Shown: positions 6,930-16,146, numbered from the stretch's first letter. The stretch is 64,000 nt of DNA from CBDCVD01 sp965224015 (GCA_965224015.1 OZ245032.1:2170001-2234000); one strand, 5' to 3'. A program made the numbers and translations. Notes: a model not told the origin generated them from the letters alone.

Positions 6930-8560
6930 TGCGCTTCGGGCCCGTTGCCGTTGCCGAGGCCGAGGGCGCCATTGCGGCGCATTCGGTGCGTTTTGCCGGT
7001 GGTATCATAAAAAAGGGAACGGTCGTCAGCGCCGATCAGGTAGCTGCTCTAGCGCGCGCAAACGTCAGCCATATCGTTGTCGCCAGGCTTGACGTTGATG
7101 ATGTTCACGAAAACGATGCGGCCACACAGCTGGCCGAGACGCTTGTCGAAAACGCCCCGCATCTGACCTGCGACCCCGCCTTTACAGGGCGCGTGAATGT
7201 GCGTGCGAACGGCGCCGGCCTGGTGCGTATCAACAAAACGCAGATAGATGACCTGAACAAAGCAGACCCGGCGATCACCGTGGCAACGCTCGCCGACTGG
7301 GCACCGGTTGACACCCATCATCTGGTGGCAACGGTGAAGATCATCCCCTTTGCCGTGGCAAACGCGGCTCTGCAAAAGGCCAGACAGGCGATCACCGGCG
7401 ATGTGGTTTCCGTGCTCCCCTACAAACCTGTCAAACTGGCCCATATCAGTACAGTTCTGCCCGGGCTCAAGACGATAACCCTCGACAAGACCCGACAGAA
7501 CCTCAAAACCCGCCTTGCCATCACCGGCGCTACCCTTGCGGATGAGGTGCGGGTTCCCCATGAAGAGGATCACCTGGCGGCAGCGATCGCCGAAGCGGCG
7601 CGATCAAAGGCGCAAATCCTTGTTGTCTTTGCCGCTTCCGCCATCAGCGATGTGCGCGATACCGTGCCCGCGGCCCTGCGCCGTGCCGGCGGCGCCGTGC
7701 ATCATCTTGGCATGCCCGTTGATCCGGGCAATCTGCTCATGCTGGGCTCCGTGGGCGCCATGACCGTCGTGGGGGCCCCCGGCTGTGCGCGTAGCGCTGC
7801 GCTGAACGGTTTTGATTGGGTTTTGCAGCGCCTGCTGGCGGGAGCCCCGGTTACCCCTGAGGATATCATGGCCATGGGCGCTGGGGGATTGCTGAAGGAA
7901 ATCAGTTCCCGACCGCAACCGCGTGGTGCCGGTCCGCGGCAAGCGCCGGATGGGCGCAAGAAAATCGCCATTCTCATCCTCGCCGCCGGTCAGTCCCGAC
8001 GCATGGGTAAGACCAACAAACTGCTGGCCAGAATCGATGGAGAACCCATGATCCGCATCGCCGCCGGCACCGCCCTTGACAGCCGGGCGGATCGGGTTTT
8101 GCTCGTCACCGGCCACGAAGCCGACAAGGTACGTGACGCTGTGGCGGGACTTGATGTTCCTTGTGTTTACAATGCCGCCTATGCCACGGGTCTGGCCAGT
8201 TCCATTGGCTGCGGGATCAAGGCGCTCGCATCTGATGGGGAGATCGATGCGGCCATTGTCATGCTTGCCGACATGCCGACCCTTGATGTTGTTACCCTGA
8301 ATGCCTTGATGAACACATATCATCAGGCCGGCACGCAGGTGATTGTCGTGCCCACCTATCGGGGAAAGCGCGGCAACCCGGTTTTGTGGCCGCGCCGGTT
8401 TTTTTCCGATCTGGCCGCCCTCGAAGGCGATGCCGGTGGCAAGGCTTTGTTAGGCACCCATAAAGACTTCGTTACCGAAATTGTTTCGCAAAGCGACGGC
8501 ATACTGGTTGATATCGATACACCACAGGCGCTTTTCACCAATCGCGGTAGCGCAATTTAA
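6929..8560 (+). CDS. molybdopterin-binding / MobA-like nucleotidyltransferase fusion
   Basis: 543-residue two-domain protein. About residues 1-340 form a molybdopterin-binding region (MRFGPVAVAEAEGAIAAHS, later VGAPGCARS and EDIMAMGAGGLLKEI). About residues 350-543 form an NTP-transferase domain with ILAAGQSRRMG signature, LADMPT metal-binding motif and RGNPVLW, as in MocA/MobA enzymes. Such proteins make cytosine-dinucleotide molybdopterin for xanthine-oxidase-family enzymes, fitting the CoxD/CoxE/XdhC neighbours. The ATG overlaps the upstream TGA; a GTG one codon earlier also exists. Which nucleotide is transferred cannot be seen directly; CTP is inferred from context. Confidence 0.85.
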   Translation: MRFGPVAVAEAEGAIAAHSVRFAGGIIKKGTVVSADQVAALARANVSHIVVARLDVDDVHENDAATQLAETLVENAPHLTCDPAFTGRVNVRANGAGLVRINKTQIDDLNKADPAITVATLADWAPVDTHHLVATVKIIPFAVANAALQKARQAITGDVVSVLPYKPVKLAHISTVLPGLKTITLDKTRQNLKTRLAITGATLADEVRVPHEEDHLAAAIAEAARSKAQILVVFAASAISDVRDTVPAALRRAGGAVHHLGMPVDPGNLLMLGSVGAMTVVGAPGCARSAALNGFDWVLQRLLAGAPVTPEDIMAMGAGGLLKEISSRPQPRGAGPRQAPDGRKKIAILILAAGQSRRMGKTNKLLARIDGEPMIRIAAGTALDSRADRVLLVTGHEADKVRDAVAGLDVPCVYNAAYATGLASSIGCGIKALASDGEIDAAIVMLADMPTLDVVTLNALMNTYHQAGTQVIVVPTYRGKRGNPVLWPRRFFSDLAALEGDAGGKALLGTHKDFVTEIVSQSDGILVDIDTPQALFTNRGSAI

Positions 8561-8702
8561 ACGCTAACAACAAATTTCTTTGATTGTGCGTACACATTTA
8601 ACATCGTCTTAACCATGATGGTGCGTAATGGGCTGCGAAGTTGGATGTCGAAGTTGGAAGTCGGATGTATTGCCCTGCATTTGCGTTTGAAAAGGTATTG
8701 TG

Positions 8703-8984
8703 ATGTCGAGCCCTGTTTCGCGTTCAGAAGTAACAAAGACACTGGAAGGCTACGGCCTGACCACGGCGGAAATCCATTACCGGCTACCGGGCACGTCCGG
8801 CGAGATTGCCACTTACGTGTGGAGCGACTACGACGTTGCGCCGGAGTTCCCCGCCCTTAATCGGTTTCTCGATATCTGGAAGCAGGACCTGATCGGACCT
8901 CTTCAGTCTGTACAGGTGGCGCACGAGAAAATCCATATTCCCCGCGATTTTCGCGCCAACAAGGGCATGTTGCTGCTGCAATAG
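8703..8984 (+). CDS. usg: protein Usg
   Basis: 93-residue protein of the small Usg family of Alphaproteobacteria, named for its place upstream of trp genes in some species; its biochemical role is unknown. Family features seen are LEGYGLTTAEIHYRLPG, YVWSDYDVAPEFPAL and GPLQSVQVAHEKI. The ATG at 8703 has AAGG 9 bases upstream; a GTG one codon earlier is possible. It stands alone, and an R4 repeat begins at its stop codon. The 142-bp gap before it contains a short direct repeat (gaagttgga) and nothing else recognised. Confidence 0.9.
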   Translation: MSSPVSRSEVTKTLEGYGLTTAEIHYRLPGTSGEIATYVWSDYDVAPEFPALNRFLDIWKQDLIGPLQSVQVAHEKIHIPRDFRANKGMLLLQ

Positions 8985-9022
8985 ATCAGCATACGTTTAG
9001 TTGTACCCATTTTGCTATGGGG
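8985..9022 (+). repeat. R4 half element
   Basis: GATCAGCATACGTTTAG followed by tgtacccattttgctat, directly after the usg stop. One arm only of the palindrome seen in full at 32487 and 63090. Confidence 0.6.
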
Positions 9023-9030
9023 ACAACTAA

Positions 9031-9083
9031 TACCAGCGGTATGGGCTTTATGTATACGCAAGCTGGTGTACGGCCTTGATAGA
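9031..9083 (-). repeat. R1 repeat, partial copy
   Basis: TACCAGCGG end plus about 45 bp of R1 in reverse orientation, ending at ccttgata where the R2 element begins. The remaining half is missing, consistent with replacement by the adjacent R2 hairpin. Confidence 0.75.
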
Positions 9084-9424
9084 GCATCGGGCGTTTAAGT
9101 TGCAACAATAACCCCGGTTCCGGATAAGAGAAAGACTGAAATGGGACCTTGGATATGGTCTTCATTATATTTTTCAGCCTCGCGAAGCCATTTATCTGAT
9201 CATTGCTTTTTTCCGGCGGCTTTGCTGTGTGTCAAGGGCTGCTCACGCGCCGCCTTTGGCGGTTGTTAAACCCTTGACACACCGCAGCCGCCGGTTAGGG
9301 CTCATGATCAGATAAATGGCTGGATCCGCCTTTCGTATAAACATGAACCGATAAAGCCTGAGAAAAAGTCCCTTATCCATATAACTGGATTTATTGTTGC
9401 AACTTAAACGCCCAACGCTCTAAC
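9081..9424. repeat. R2 large hairpin element, copy A
   Basis: A ~340-bp nested inverted repeat. Outer arms are gggcgtttaagttgcaacaa at about 9089-9109 and its complement at about 9392-9413. Middle arms are catttatctgatcat (9189-9203) and atgatcagataaatg. The inner core is gtgtcaagggctgctcacg paired with aacccttgacac. It encodes nothing convincing and explains the 8985-9511 gap. Confidence 0.85.
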
Positions 9425-9511
9425 ACACCGCTTTCACGCAAACCCATGAGCCCTTGTTAAGGGCCCATGGTGTCATACAAACAGCGCGCTTTCCTTTACC
9501 ACTTTGCAGTA

Positions 9512-11029
9512 TCAGGAGCTTTTAATGGGGATGGCCACAAAGCGGCTCGCCTCGCCGGACTTCAAGCGCATGAGCACAGCCTTGCGCCCCTCGGATTGCG
9601 CCTGGCCGATTGCCGCCTCCACGTCGGCGAGGGTCTCCACTTTTTTGCCCGATACGTCGGCGACAATATCACCGCGGCGCACACCCTTTTGCGCGGCCTG
9701 GCCATCAGGATCCACATCAACCACAACCAGTTGATCCGTTTGACTGTCGCGACGCAGGGTCAGGCCCAACTGGGCAATTGTTGCCTTGGGTGAGGGCTTG
9801 GCCGAGCTTTCGCGCGACGCCAGCGTCTCGGTGGCCGGCAAGGTTCCCAACTCAACAGCGATTGTTTTTTCACTATTGTCGCGCCAGACCTTGACCCTGA
9901 CTTTAGTTCCCGGCGCCAAAGAGGCAATCTTGCGCGCAAGCGCCTTGGGGCTGTCGATCCTGTCTGCATCAACGGCAATGATCGCATCGCCGACCTTCAC
10001 ACCCGCCCTGGCAGCCGGAGTGTCCTTCTCCGTCTCAGCAACCAGCGCCCCATGCGCCTCCGCAAGGCCGATGCTCTCGGCAATATCCTTGGTAACCGGC
10101 TGAATGCGAACCCCAAGCCAGCCACGGGTGACACTACCGTTGTCCTTAAGTTGATCGATAACCGTACGCACAGTCTCCGCGGGAATGGCAAAGGCAATGC
10201 CCACATTGCCTCCTGAGGGCGAAAAGATCGCCGTGTTGACGCCAACCACATCACCGCTCAGGTTGAACGCAGGGCCACCGGAATTGCCCTTGTTCACAGC
10301 GGCATCAATCTGGATGAAGTCGTTAAGAGAGCTGCCGATATTGTCGCGCCCGCGCGCGGAGACGATACCCGCGGTCACCGAGTTGCCAAGAAAACCAAAC
10401 GGATTGCCAATGGCAATCACCCAGTCACCGACGCGCACGTCCCTGGTGGCCAGTTTGACAAACGGCAGGTCTTTTTCAGCGTCGATTTTCAGCAAGGCCA
10501 GATCGGTCTTGGGATCGGTTCCGACAATCTGGGCCTTAAACTCATCGCCGTCCTCCATCTGCACCGTTACCTCCTCGGCGTCCTTGACGACGTGGTGGTT
10601 GGTCACGACGAACCCGTCGGCGGACACAATAAAGCCGGAGCCGGAGCCAAACCCACGACGATAGCGGCGCGGTTGACGATCACCGAAGTCCTCCTCACCA
10701 AAACGGCGGAAGAAACGCTCCAGAGGATGCCCTTCCGGTAGCTCGGGAAAAAACTCGCGCCGATTAAAGCGAAAATTTGGGCTCTCATCACGGGTCTCGA
10801 CGCGCACGCTGACAACGCTGGGTTTGACCCGCTCAATGGTATCGGCAAAGCTGACCGGCGCCGTTGCCAGGGGCACCTCAGCCAACGCCGGGGAGGTGAG
10901 CGTCGTTGCCCCTCCCACAAGCGCGACCGCCATCGTGATCGCAAGGGCCCCGGCCCCCAAAGTCGACCGTAGCCGCCCACCAGGGGTTGTTATAAAAGAA
11001 GGATTGATCCGGTTGAATGGCATTGGCAT
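9512..11029 (-). CDS. degP: periplasmic serine protease/chaperone, DegP (Do) family
   Basis: 505-residue HtrA-type protease of the periplasm that degrades or refolds damaged envelope proteins. An N-terminal signal segment ends in LTSPALA near residue 50. The catalytic triad is visible: His146 in TNHHVV, Asp176 in TDPKTDLALL, Ser250 in GNSGGPA. Two PDZ domains follow at about residues 300-380 (GWLGVRIQPV, GDAIIAVD) and 410-500 (GDIVADVSGKKV). A charged linker rich in Arg and Phe (about 85-125) precedes the protease domain. It lies downstream of the ccm genes on the same strand, as in the rhizobial cycHJKL-degP arrangement, separated by a repeat-filled 459-bp gap. Confidence 0.96.
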   Translation of the reverse strand: MPMPFNRINPSFITTPGGRLRSTLGAGALAITMAVALVGGATTLTSPALAEVPLATAPVSFADTIERVKPSVVSVRVETRDESPNFRFNRREFFPELPEGHPLERFFRRFGEEDFGDRQPRRYRRGFGSGSGFIVSADGFVVTNHHVVKDAEEVTVQMEDGDEFKAQIVGTDPKTDLALLKIDAEKDLPFVKLATRDVRVGDWVIAIGNPFGFLGNSVTAGIVSARGRDNIGSSLNDFIQIDAAVNKGNSGGPAFNLSGDVVGVNTAIFSPSGGNVGIAFAIPAETVRTVIDQLKDNGSVTRGWLGVRIQPVTKDIAESIGLAEAHGALVAETEKDTPAARAGVKVGDAIIAVDADRIDSPKALARKIASLAPGTKVRVKVWRDNSEKTIAVELGTLPATETLASRESSAKPSPKATIAQLGLTLRRDSQTDQLVVVDVDPDGQAAQKGVRRGDIVADVSGKKVETLADVEAAIGQAQSEGRKAVLMRLKSGEASRFVAIPIKSS

Positions 11030-11174
11030 TGATGTGTCTCCTCACGTATGGGGGGGCGTTACATAGCAGCGGACCCCGGTGGTTTGTGATTTTCTGAACC
11101 CTTTGCTCCCCGCTCCTGAAGCCCGCGCCGACCGTCCGGGCACGGGCCCCGGAGTGGAGGGTCTGAATGAATAA

Positions 11175-11275
11175 TACCAGCGGTATAGGCTTTATGTACC
11201 CGCCGACTGGTGTACGGCTTTGATAACACAACGCTTTGACGCTAAGGCATGAGTCATTGGCAAGGGCCCTTGGTA
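11175..11275 (-). repeat. R1 repeat copy, first of a tandem pair
   Basis: Full-length R1 in reverse orientation (TACCAGCGG start, CCCTTGGTA end), 145 bp upstream of degP. It may carry or displace the degP promoter. Confidence 0.9.
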
Positions 11276-11276
11276 T

Positions 11277-11372
11277 GCGGTATAGGCTTTATGTACCCGC
11301 CGACTGGTGTACCGCCTTGATAACACAACGCTTTGACGCTAAGGCATGAGTCATTGGCAAGGGCCCTTGGTA
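11277..11372 (-). repeat. R1 repeat copy, second of a tandem pair
   Basis: Nearly identical to the preceding copy but lacking its first five bases, indicating recent tandem duplication. Confidence 0.9.
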
Positions 11373-11423
11373 TAAAGAGACTGTAGCGATGTGAACCTTA
11401 CGGCATTCTAACTGTCAGATTAC

Positions 11424-11477
11424 AATTTTGTAATGTTGCCCCTTTTGTAATGTTGCCCCTTTTGTAATGTTGCCCCC
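11424..11477. repeat. 17-bp tandem triplication
   Basis: Three copies of ttttgtaatgttgcccc just downstream of the ccmH stop codon, between ccmH and degP. Confidence 0.9.
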
Positions 11478-11488
11478 CTCAACAGGGC

Positions 11489-12007
11489 TCAGCGTGGAGC
11501 GGAGTCGCCATCCTCGCTCCCGGTCTCGCGCCCGAGGATCTCCGCAATTGCGGCCCTTTCCTTCGGGTCAAGGGCGATGGCCATCTCCGCGTCGCCGCTG
11601 TTGCTCGCCGCGCGACGCAATCCGCGCGCCATCAACACCCCCCCAAGAACAAGCGCCAGAACGGGCATTCCCCACAGCAATAACGTACTGACGGAAAAAG
11701 GTGGCCGGAGCAGAATGAACGCCCCATAGCGCGCCGTCAAAAAGGCAATGACCTGCGTGTCGCTGTCGCCGGCCTGAAGACGCTCGCGGACCAACAGGCG
11801 CAGGTCCCTGGCCAAAGGGGCATCACTGTCATCAATGGACTGGTTTTGACATACCAGGCAGCGCAACTCGGCCGATATGGCCCGTGCGCGCCCTTCCAGG
11901 ACCGGGTCGGCCAGAATTTCGTCGGGTTCCACCGCTGCCGCCGTTGTCGTGAACACCACAGCAAGCAACAGCCCGAGGCCGCGCAAACCTTTCACCATCG
12001 CTCGCAT
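11489..12007 (-). CDS. ccmH: cytochrome c maturation protein CcmH/CycL
   Basis: 172-residue membrane-anchored thiol protein that keeps apocytochrome c heme-binding cysteines reduced for heme ligation. A signal/anchor segment (LGLLLAVVFTTTAAA) is followed by the defining LRCLVCQNQSI motif with its C-x-x-C pair, and a C-terminal transmembrane helix (STLLLWGMPVLALVLGGVLM). The ATG at 12007 lies one base after the ccmF stop, so the two are coupled. Upstream in-frame ATG codons inside ccmF give an unrelated N-terminal extension and are rejected. Confidence 0.94.
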   Translation of the reverse strand: MRAMVKGLRGLGLLLAVVFTTTAAAVEPDEILADPVLEGRARAISAELRCLVCQNQSIDDSDAPLARDLRLLVRERLQAGDSDTQVIAFLTARYGAFILLRPPFSVSTLLLWGMPVLALVLGGVLMARGLRRAASNSGDAEMAIALDPKERAAIAEILGRETGSEDGDSAPR

Positions 12008-12008
12008 G

Positions 12009-13997
12009 TTAGAGCCTCGCCAGCGCTGCGTCGGGCGTGGCCTGCACCGACTTTTGCCGCACCGTCTGGCCGCGCTTGCGGGCAAAAAACGACAGGCCGC
12101 CGCCACAGGCCATCACCACGGCACCGATCCAAATCAGCGTCACCAGGGGCTTGTGGTGGGCGTGCAGACCATAGGTGCCGGTTTCCTGTTTGTCGCCGAT
12201 GGTGACATAGAATTGACCCAGGCCGCGGGTGACGATGGCCGCTTCCGTTGTTGACGATCGTCTGGCGCGATAAAACCGCTTTGCCGGCATCAGCGTTGCG
12301 ATGGTTGTCCCCTCTTGCGAGAGGCCGAACACAGCCCGTTCCTCGTCAAAATTCGGGCCCCGTTCTTGCACCACCTCATGAAACATCAGCGTATAGCCGG
12401 CAATATCCGCCGTCTCCCCGGGCCTGATCTCGGTAATCACCTCCGAGGACCACGACACCGCCCCCAGGATGCCCAGCAGGCTTATCCCCACCCCGCCATG
12501 GGCCAGCATGGAACCCCACGCCGTGCCGGGCAACTGTCGCAGGCGTCGCCAGAAAATGGCAAAATCGCGCTTGCCAAAACCCGCCCGCACCACCGGCTCC
12601 GTTGCCGCGCCAAAAATCAGCCAGAACGCCAAAACAATCCCGCCGCCAACCAGAAGGCCAATGTCATACCCCATGGCCGCAAACACCAGTGTCATGGCCA
12701 AGGCCAGAACGCCAGCAACAATCAGTTGCGAAAACGCACGGTTCAGATTGCCACGCCGCCACGCCAGCATCGGCCCCATAGGCACCGCCAACAACACCGG
12801 GATCATCAACGGCACAAAGGTCAGATTGTAAAACGGCGCGCCGACGGATATTTTCGCCCCTCCCACCGTCTCCAGCGCCAAGGGATAGAGCGTTCCCGTA
12901 AACACGCACGCACAGGCGGTCGCCAGCATCAGGTTGTTAAACACCAAAGCGCTCTCCCGGCTTACCAGGTCAAAGCTCCCCCCAACCTGTAAACGGTTCG
13001 CCCGCAACGCAAACAGCAGCAGGGAGCCCGCAATAAATACAACCAGAATGCCTAAAATAAACACGCCCCGCGTAGGATCGCTGGCGAACGCATGAACCGA
13101 AGTCAGAACCCCCGATCGCACCAAAAACGTCCCCAGCAGGCTCAACGAAAAGGTCAGGATCGCCAAAAGAAGCGTCCAGATTTTCAAGGCGTCGCGCTTT
13201 TCCATCACCACCGTCGAGTGCAACAGGGCGGTACCGGCAAGCCACGGCATGAACGAGGCGTTTTCCACCGGATCCCAAAACCAGAACCCGCCCCAGCCAA
13301 GTTCGTAATAGGCCCAATAGGACCCCATGGCGATGCCCAGGGTAAGAAACGTCCAGGCCAGCAGCGCCCAGGGCCGCACATAGCGCGCCCACAGGGCATC
13401 AAAGCGGCCCAACAAAAGCGCCGCAACCGCAAACGAAAAGCAGATCGAAAACCCCACATACCCCACATATAGGAGCGGCGGATGGATCGCCAGACCGATG
13501 TCCTGCAGGATCGGGTTAAGATCGCGCCCCTCAAGAGGGGGCTGCACAAGGCGGGCAAACGGATTTGAGGTAAAAAGCAGGAACCCCAGAAAGGCGACCC
13601 CGATCCAGCCCTGAACCGCAAGCACCATGGCGCGCAAGGCGGTCGGTATCTCGCGCCCAAAAAGCGCAATCACAGCCCCGAAAAGTACCACAATAAGCCC
13701 CCACAACAGCATGGAGCCTTCATGGTTTCCCCATACGCTGGTGTATTTGTATAGCAGAGGTTGGCGCGAATGGGAGTTCTCCCAAACCACTTGCAGGGAA
13801 AAATCAGAGACGACAAAGCCATAGGTAAGCGCGGCAAAACTGGCCAACACGCACACAAACACCACAACAGCGGTACGGGTTCCCACCTGCATCAATTGCC
13901 CATCGCCGCGCACCATGCCGACGACCGGCAGGACGCTCTGCAGCAATGACAGCCCCAACGCCACGACCAGCAAATAGTGCCCCGTCTCCGCAATCAT
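12009..13997 (-). CDS. ccmF: heme lyase CcmF/CycK
   Basis: 662-residue polytopic membrane protein that attaches heme from CcmE to apocytochrome c in the System I pathway. The tryptophan-rich WWD domain is visible as GWGGFWFWDPVENASFMPWL near residue 245, with about 14 hydrophobic segments and conserved histidine-bearing loops (for example WGNHEGSMLLWGL near residue 90). Length is normal. It sits between ccmE upstream and ccmH downstream, in the order I-E-F-H (cycH-J-K-L). The C-terminal tail is basic and probably cytoplasmic. Confidence 0.96.
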   Translation of the reverse strand: MIAETGHYLLVVALGLSLLQSVLPVVGMVRGDGQLMQVGTRTAVVVFVCVLASFAALTYGFVVSDFSLQVVWENSHSRQPLLYKYTSVWGNHEGSMLLWGLIVVLFGAVIALFGREIPTALRAMVLAVQGWIGVAFLGFLLFTSNPFARLVQPPLEGRDLNPILQDIGLAIHPPLLYVGYVGFSICFSFAVAALLLGRFDALWARYVRPWALLAWTFLTLGIAMGSYWAYYELGWGGFWFWDPVENASFMPWLAGTALLHSTVVMEKRDALKIWTLLLAILTFSLSLLGTFLVRSGVLTSVHAFASDPTRGVFILGILVVFIAGSLLLFALRANRLQVGGSFDLVSRESALVFNNLMLATACACVFTGTLYPLALETVGGAKISVGAPFYNLTFVPLMIPVLLAVPMGPMLAWRRGNLNRAFSQLIVAGVLALAMTLVFAAMGYDIGLLVGGGIVLAFWLIFGAATEPVVRAGFGKRDFAIFWRRLRQLPGTAWGSMLAHGGVGISLLGILGAVSWSSEVITEIRPGETADIAGYTLMFHEVVQERGPNFDEERAVFGLSQEGTTIATLMPAKRFYRARRSSTTEAAIVTRGLGQFYVTIGDKQETGTYGLHAHHKPLVTLIWIGAVVMACGGGLSFFARKRGQTVRQKSVQATPDAALARL

Positions 13998-14014
13998 TTC
14001 AGCTCCCGAATGTG

Positions 14015-14062
14015 TATGCCAAGGGTCCTAGAGCGTGTCAGGTGTTAATAGAATCATTCCGA
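14015..14062 (+). repeat. R1 and R3 end fragments between ccmF and ccmE
   Basis: About 14 bp of an R1 left end (tgccaagggtcct) joined to an R3 arm (gagcgtgtcaggtgttaatag). The rest of the 193-bp ccmE-ccmF gap holds a CAA-rich stretch and no gene. Confidence 0.55.
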
Positions 14063-14190
14063 TGGAGCGATTTTGCTATGGTCGTCCTCAGCCTTTGCGA
14101 AAAAAACACCGGCTAAAGAAATCTCCATAAAAAGGTTCAGCAACAGCAACAACAACAGCAATAGCAAAACCCATCATCCGCAACGCTTGC

Positions 14191-14658
14191 TCAATTGCCC
14201 TGCCAAACGCCATTTTGTTTCAGCTCTTCGGCAAGCCCCTTGGGCATGTAGCGCTCGTCATGTTTGGCCAGCACGGATGTGGCATGAAAGACCCCATCGC
14301 CCTTAAGGCGGCCTTCCACGATCACCCCCTGTCCCTCGCGAAACAGATCCGGAACAAGCCCTGAATAAACAACCGGCACCCGGGCCTTTCCATCACCGAC
14401 AGCAAAACTTATGGCCAGTGCCTCGCCCTTTTTTATGGTTCCCGGCTCCACCTGCCCCCATAGGCGCACCGGCGTGGATGAGCCTTGCGTTTGCGCCAAA
14501 AGCGCGGAAGGCGCGTAATAATAGGTAAACAGGCCCCCCGCCGCAACGCGCATCAAGACCAGGGCGCTCACCACTACAAAGCCGGCAATGGCAATAAACA
14601 GCAAGCGCTGGCGCTGGCGTTTTTTTGCTGGATTCAAATATGTGGCATCATTGGTCAT
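14191..14658 (-). CDS. ccmE: cytochrome c-type biogenesis heme chaperone CcmE/CycJ
   Basis: 155-residue periplasmic heme chaperone with an N-terminal membrane anchor (LLFIAIAGFVVVSALVLM). The covalent heme-binding histidine is in VLAKHDERYMP near residue 135, the family signature. The start at MTNDATYLNPAKKRQR is chosen because an earlier in-frame ATG lies in an adjacent R1 repeat and would add 25 repeat-derived residues. Belongs to the ccmI-E-F-H series on this strand, but three tandem R1 copies (14694-15001) separate it from ccmI, so an uninterrupted operon is not certain. Confidence 0.95.
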   Translation of the reverse strand: MTNDATYLNPAKKRQRQRLLFIAIAGFVVVSALVLMRVAAGGLFTYYYAPSALLAQTQGSSTPVRLWGQVEPGTIKKGEALAISFAVGDGKARVPVVYSGLVPDLFREGQGVIVEGRLKGDGVFHATSVLAKHDERYMPKGLAEELKQNGVWQGN

Positions 14659-14693
14659 AGGGTTACCTAACGGTCTTTTGTTGCAGCCTTTTA

Positions 14694-15001
14694 TACCAAG
14701 GGTCTTTAACAATGACTCATGGCTTAGCGTCAAAGAGGTATGTTATCAAGGCAGTACACCAGTCGGCGTGTCTATAAAGCCAATACCGCTGGCATATACC
14801 AAGGGTCCTTAACAATGACTCATGGCTTAGCGTCAAAGAGTTATGTTATCAAGGCAGTACACCAGTCGGCGTGTCTATAAAGCCAATACCGCTGGCATAT
14901 ACCAAGGGTCCTTGACAATGACTCATGGCTTAGCGTCAAAGAGGTATGTTATCAAGGCAGTACACCAGTCGGCGTGTCTATAAAGCCGATACCGCTGGTA
15001 T
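14694..15001 (+). repeat. R1 repeat, three tandem copies
   Basis: Three R1 units head to tail at a period of 103 bp (starting 14694, 14797 and 14900), almost identical to each other. They fill the space between ccmI and ccmE, and the last base overlaps the ccmI stop codon. Confidence 0.93.
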
Positions 15002-16128
15002 TATTTCTCAAGCGCAAGAGCTTTGATCAATTGTGCGATTTGTCGCAGCGCTTGCGGGTCATCATCAAACTGTTGTCGCGCCGCAGCGATAGCCTGGTTT
15101 GCCTTGTCAACAGACCCGAGCACCTTATACGATCTTATCAGCCTTAGCCATCCTGGCAAATCGTCGGCATCCTCGGCCAGGCGCGCGGCAAGTCCAGACA
15201 CCATGCCCTGGATTTGCTGCATCTGCTCCGGGGATACGTTCAGGCGGGGGCTCGGAGCTTCTTTTTCGGTCTCGCGCACGCCTAACGCCTGTTCAACGGC
15301 ACGCAAGTGATTGCGTGCCGCGGCAAGCCAGGGGGGAGATGGCGTCTGCTTTTCCCCCAACGCGATCAGGTCGCGCCAGTGCCTGGCGGCGATTTCGTGC
15401 GCATTCGCCTGGGTATGCGCGAGGGCGATAAAAAACCGCGGTCGGGCGGCTGTGCTGTCTTGTGCAAGGGCCGCCTCGAATAACTGGCGCGCCTGCGATG
15501 ATACGAGACCCTCATCACGCATGACAAGGGCCGCGGCCAGGTCCTCCTGGTGGGTTGCCGTTGCGCCGGCGAGCGCCAGAATGCGGGTATAGGCGCGCAC
15601 GGCATCATCGCCACGACCCATCCGCAGATAAGCTGGAGCCAGGACCCGCCAACCGGCAACGTCGTCCGGGTTGTCATAAAGGCGGCGCTCAATGATCCCT
15701 ACAAGTTCATCAGCACGCATGGTTTGCGGGTCTTGCGCCAGGCGTGCAGCCAACGGCCGGTCCTGCATGCCCGGCGTGCCGAGAACACCAACATAAAGGG
15801 AAAAAGCCAAAACCGGAATGCTTGCGGCTGCGACAAAAAAACCGGCCAGGCGCCGGGTTCCCGTTGCGGGCCCGGCAGCGGCCGCACCTGCCTGCTGCGC
15901 ATCCAGATGCGCGCCGATAATCAGCTTACGCTGGCTGTCGGCGGCCTCGCCATCGACGATCCCGGCGGTTAGATCCTGCTCCACCTCCAGCAAGCGGGCC
16001 CGCGTCAGCGCCTTGCTGTCTTCCCCCCCTTGCTCCTGAGGAGCCCGGCGCAACAACGGCCAGGCTACAAAAACGCCCATTGCGATAGCGAGAACAATCA
16101 AAAGCAAATAAGTCATACCATGAGTCAT
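15001..16128 (-). CDS. ccmI: cytochrome c maturation protein CcmI/CycH
   Basis: 375-residue apocytochrome c chaperone: two N-terminal membrane helices (TYLLLIVLAIAMGVFVAWPL and a second near residue 90) flank a cytoplasmic loop, then a periplasmic TPR domain (AGWRVLAPAYLRMGRGDDA and similar, about residues 155-290). The ATG at 16128 lies inside a 29-bp R1 fragment and adds MTHG; a second ATG four codons in (16116) gives MTYLLLIV and may be the ancestral start. The upstream DUF1287 stop lies in the same fragment, 2 bp away. Confidence 0.93.
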   Translation of the reverse strand: MTHGMTYLLLIVLAIAMGVFVAWPLLRRAPQEQGGEDSKALTRARLLEVEQDLTAGIVDGEAADSQRKLIIGAHLDAQQAGAAAAGPATGTRRLAGFFVAAASIPVLAFSLYVGVLGTPGMQDRPLAARLAQDPQTMRADELVGIIERRLYDNPDDVAGWRVLAPAYLRMGRGDDAVRAYTRILALAGATATHQEDLAAALVMRDEGLVSSQARQLFEAALAQDSTAARPRFFIALAHTQANAHEIAARHWRDLIALGEKQTPSPPWLAAARNHLRAVEQALGVRETEKEAPSPRLNVSPEQMQQIQGMVSGLAARLAEDADDLPGWLRLIRSYKVLGSVDKANQAIAAARQQFDDDPQALRQIAQLIKALALEK

Positions 16129-16146
16129 TGTTAAAGACCCTTGGTA
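16118..16146 (-). repeat. R1 fragment carrying a stop and a start codon
   Basis: 29 bp of the R1 left end in reverse orientation. On the minus strand it reads from the last codons (Thr-Lys-Gly-Leu-stop) of the DUF1287 gene into the ATG of ccmI. Confidence 0.85.

Noticed and set aside
12315..12992. 225-residue plus-strand frame opposite ccmF
   Set aside because: Composition (His, Arg, Pro, Gln rich) is that of an antisense shadow of a membrane-protein gene; ccmF is firmly identified.
14659..14733. 25-residue N-terminal extension of CcmE
   Set aside because: The extension is read from an R1 copy; CcmE homologs begin at the later Met.
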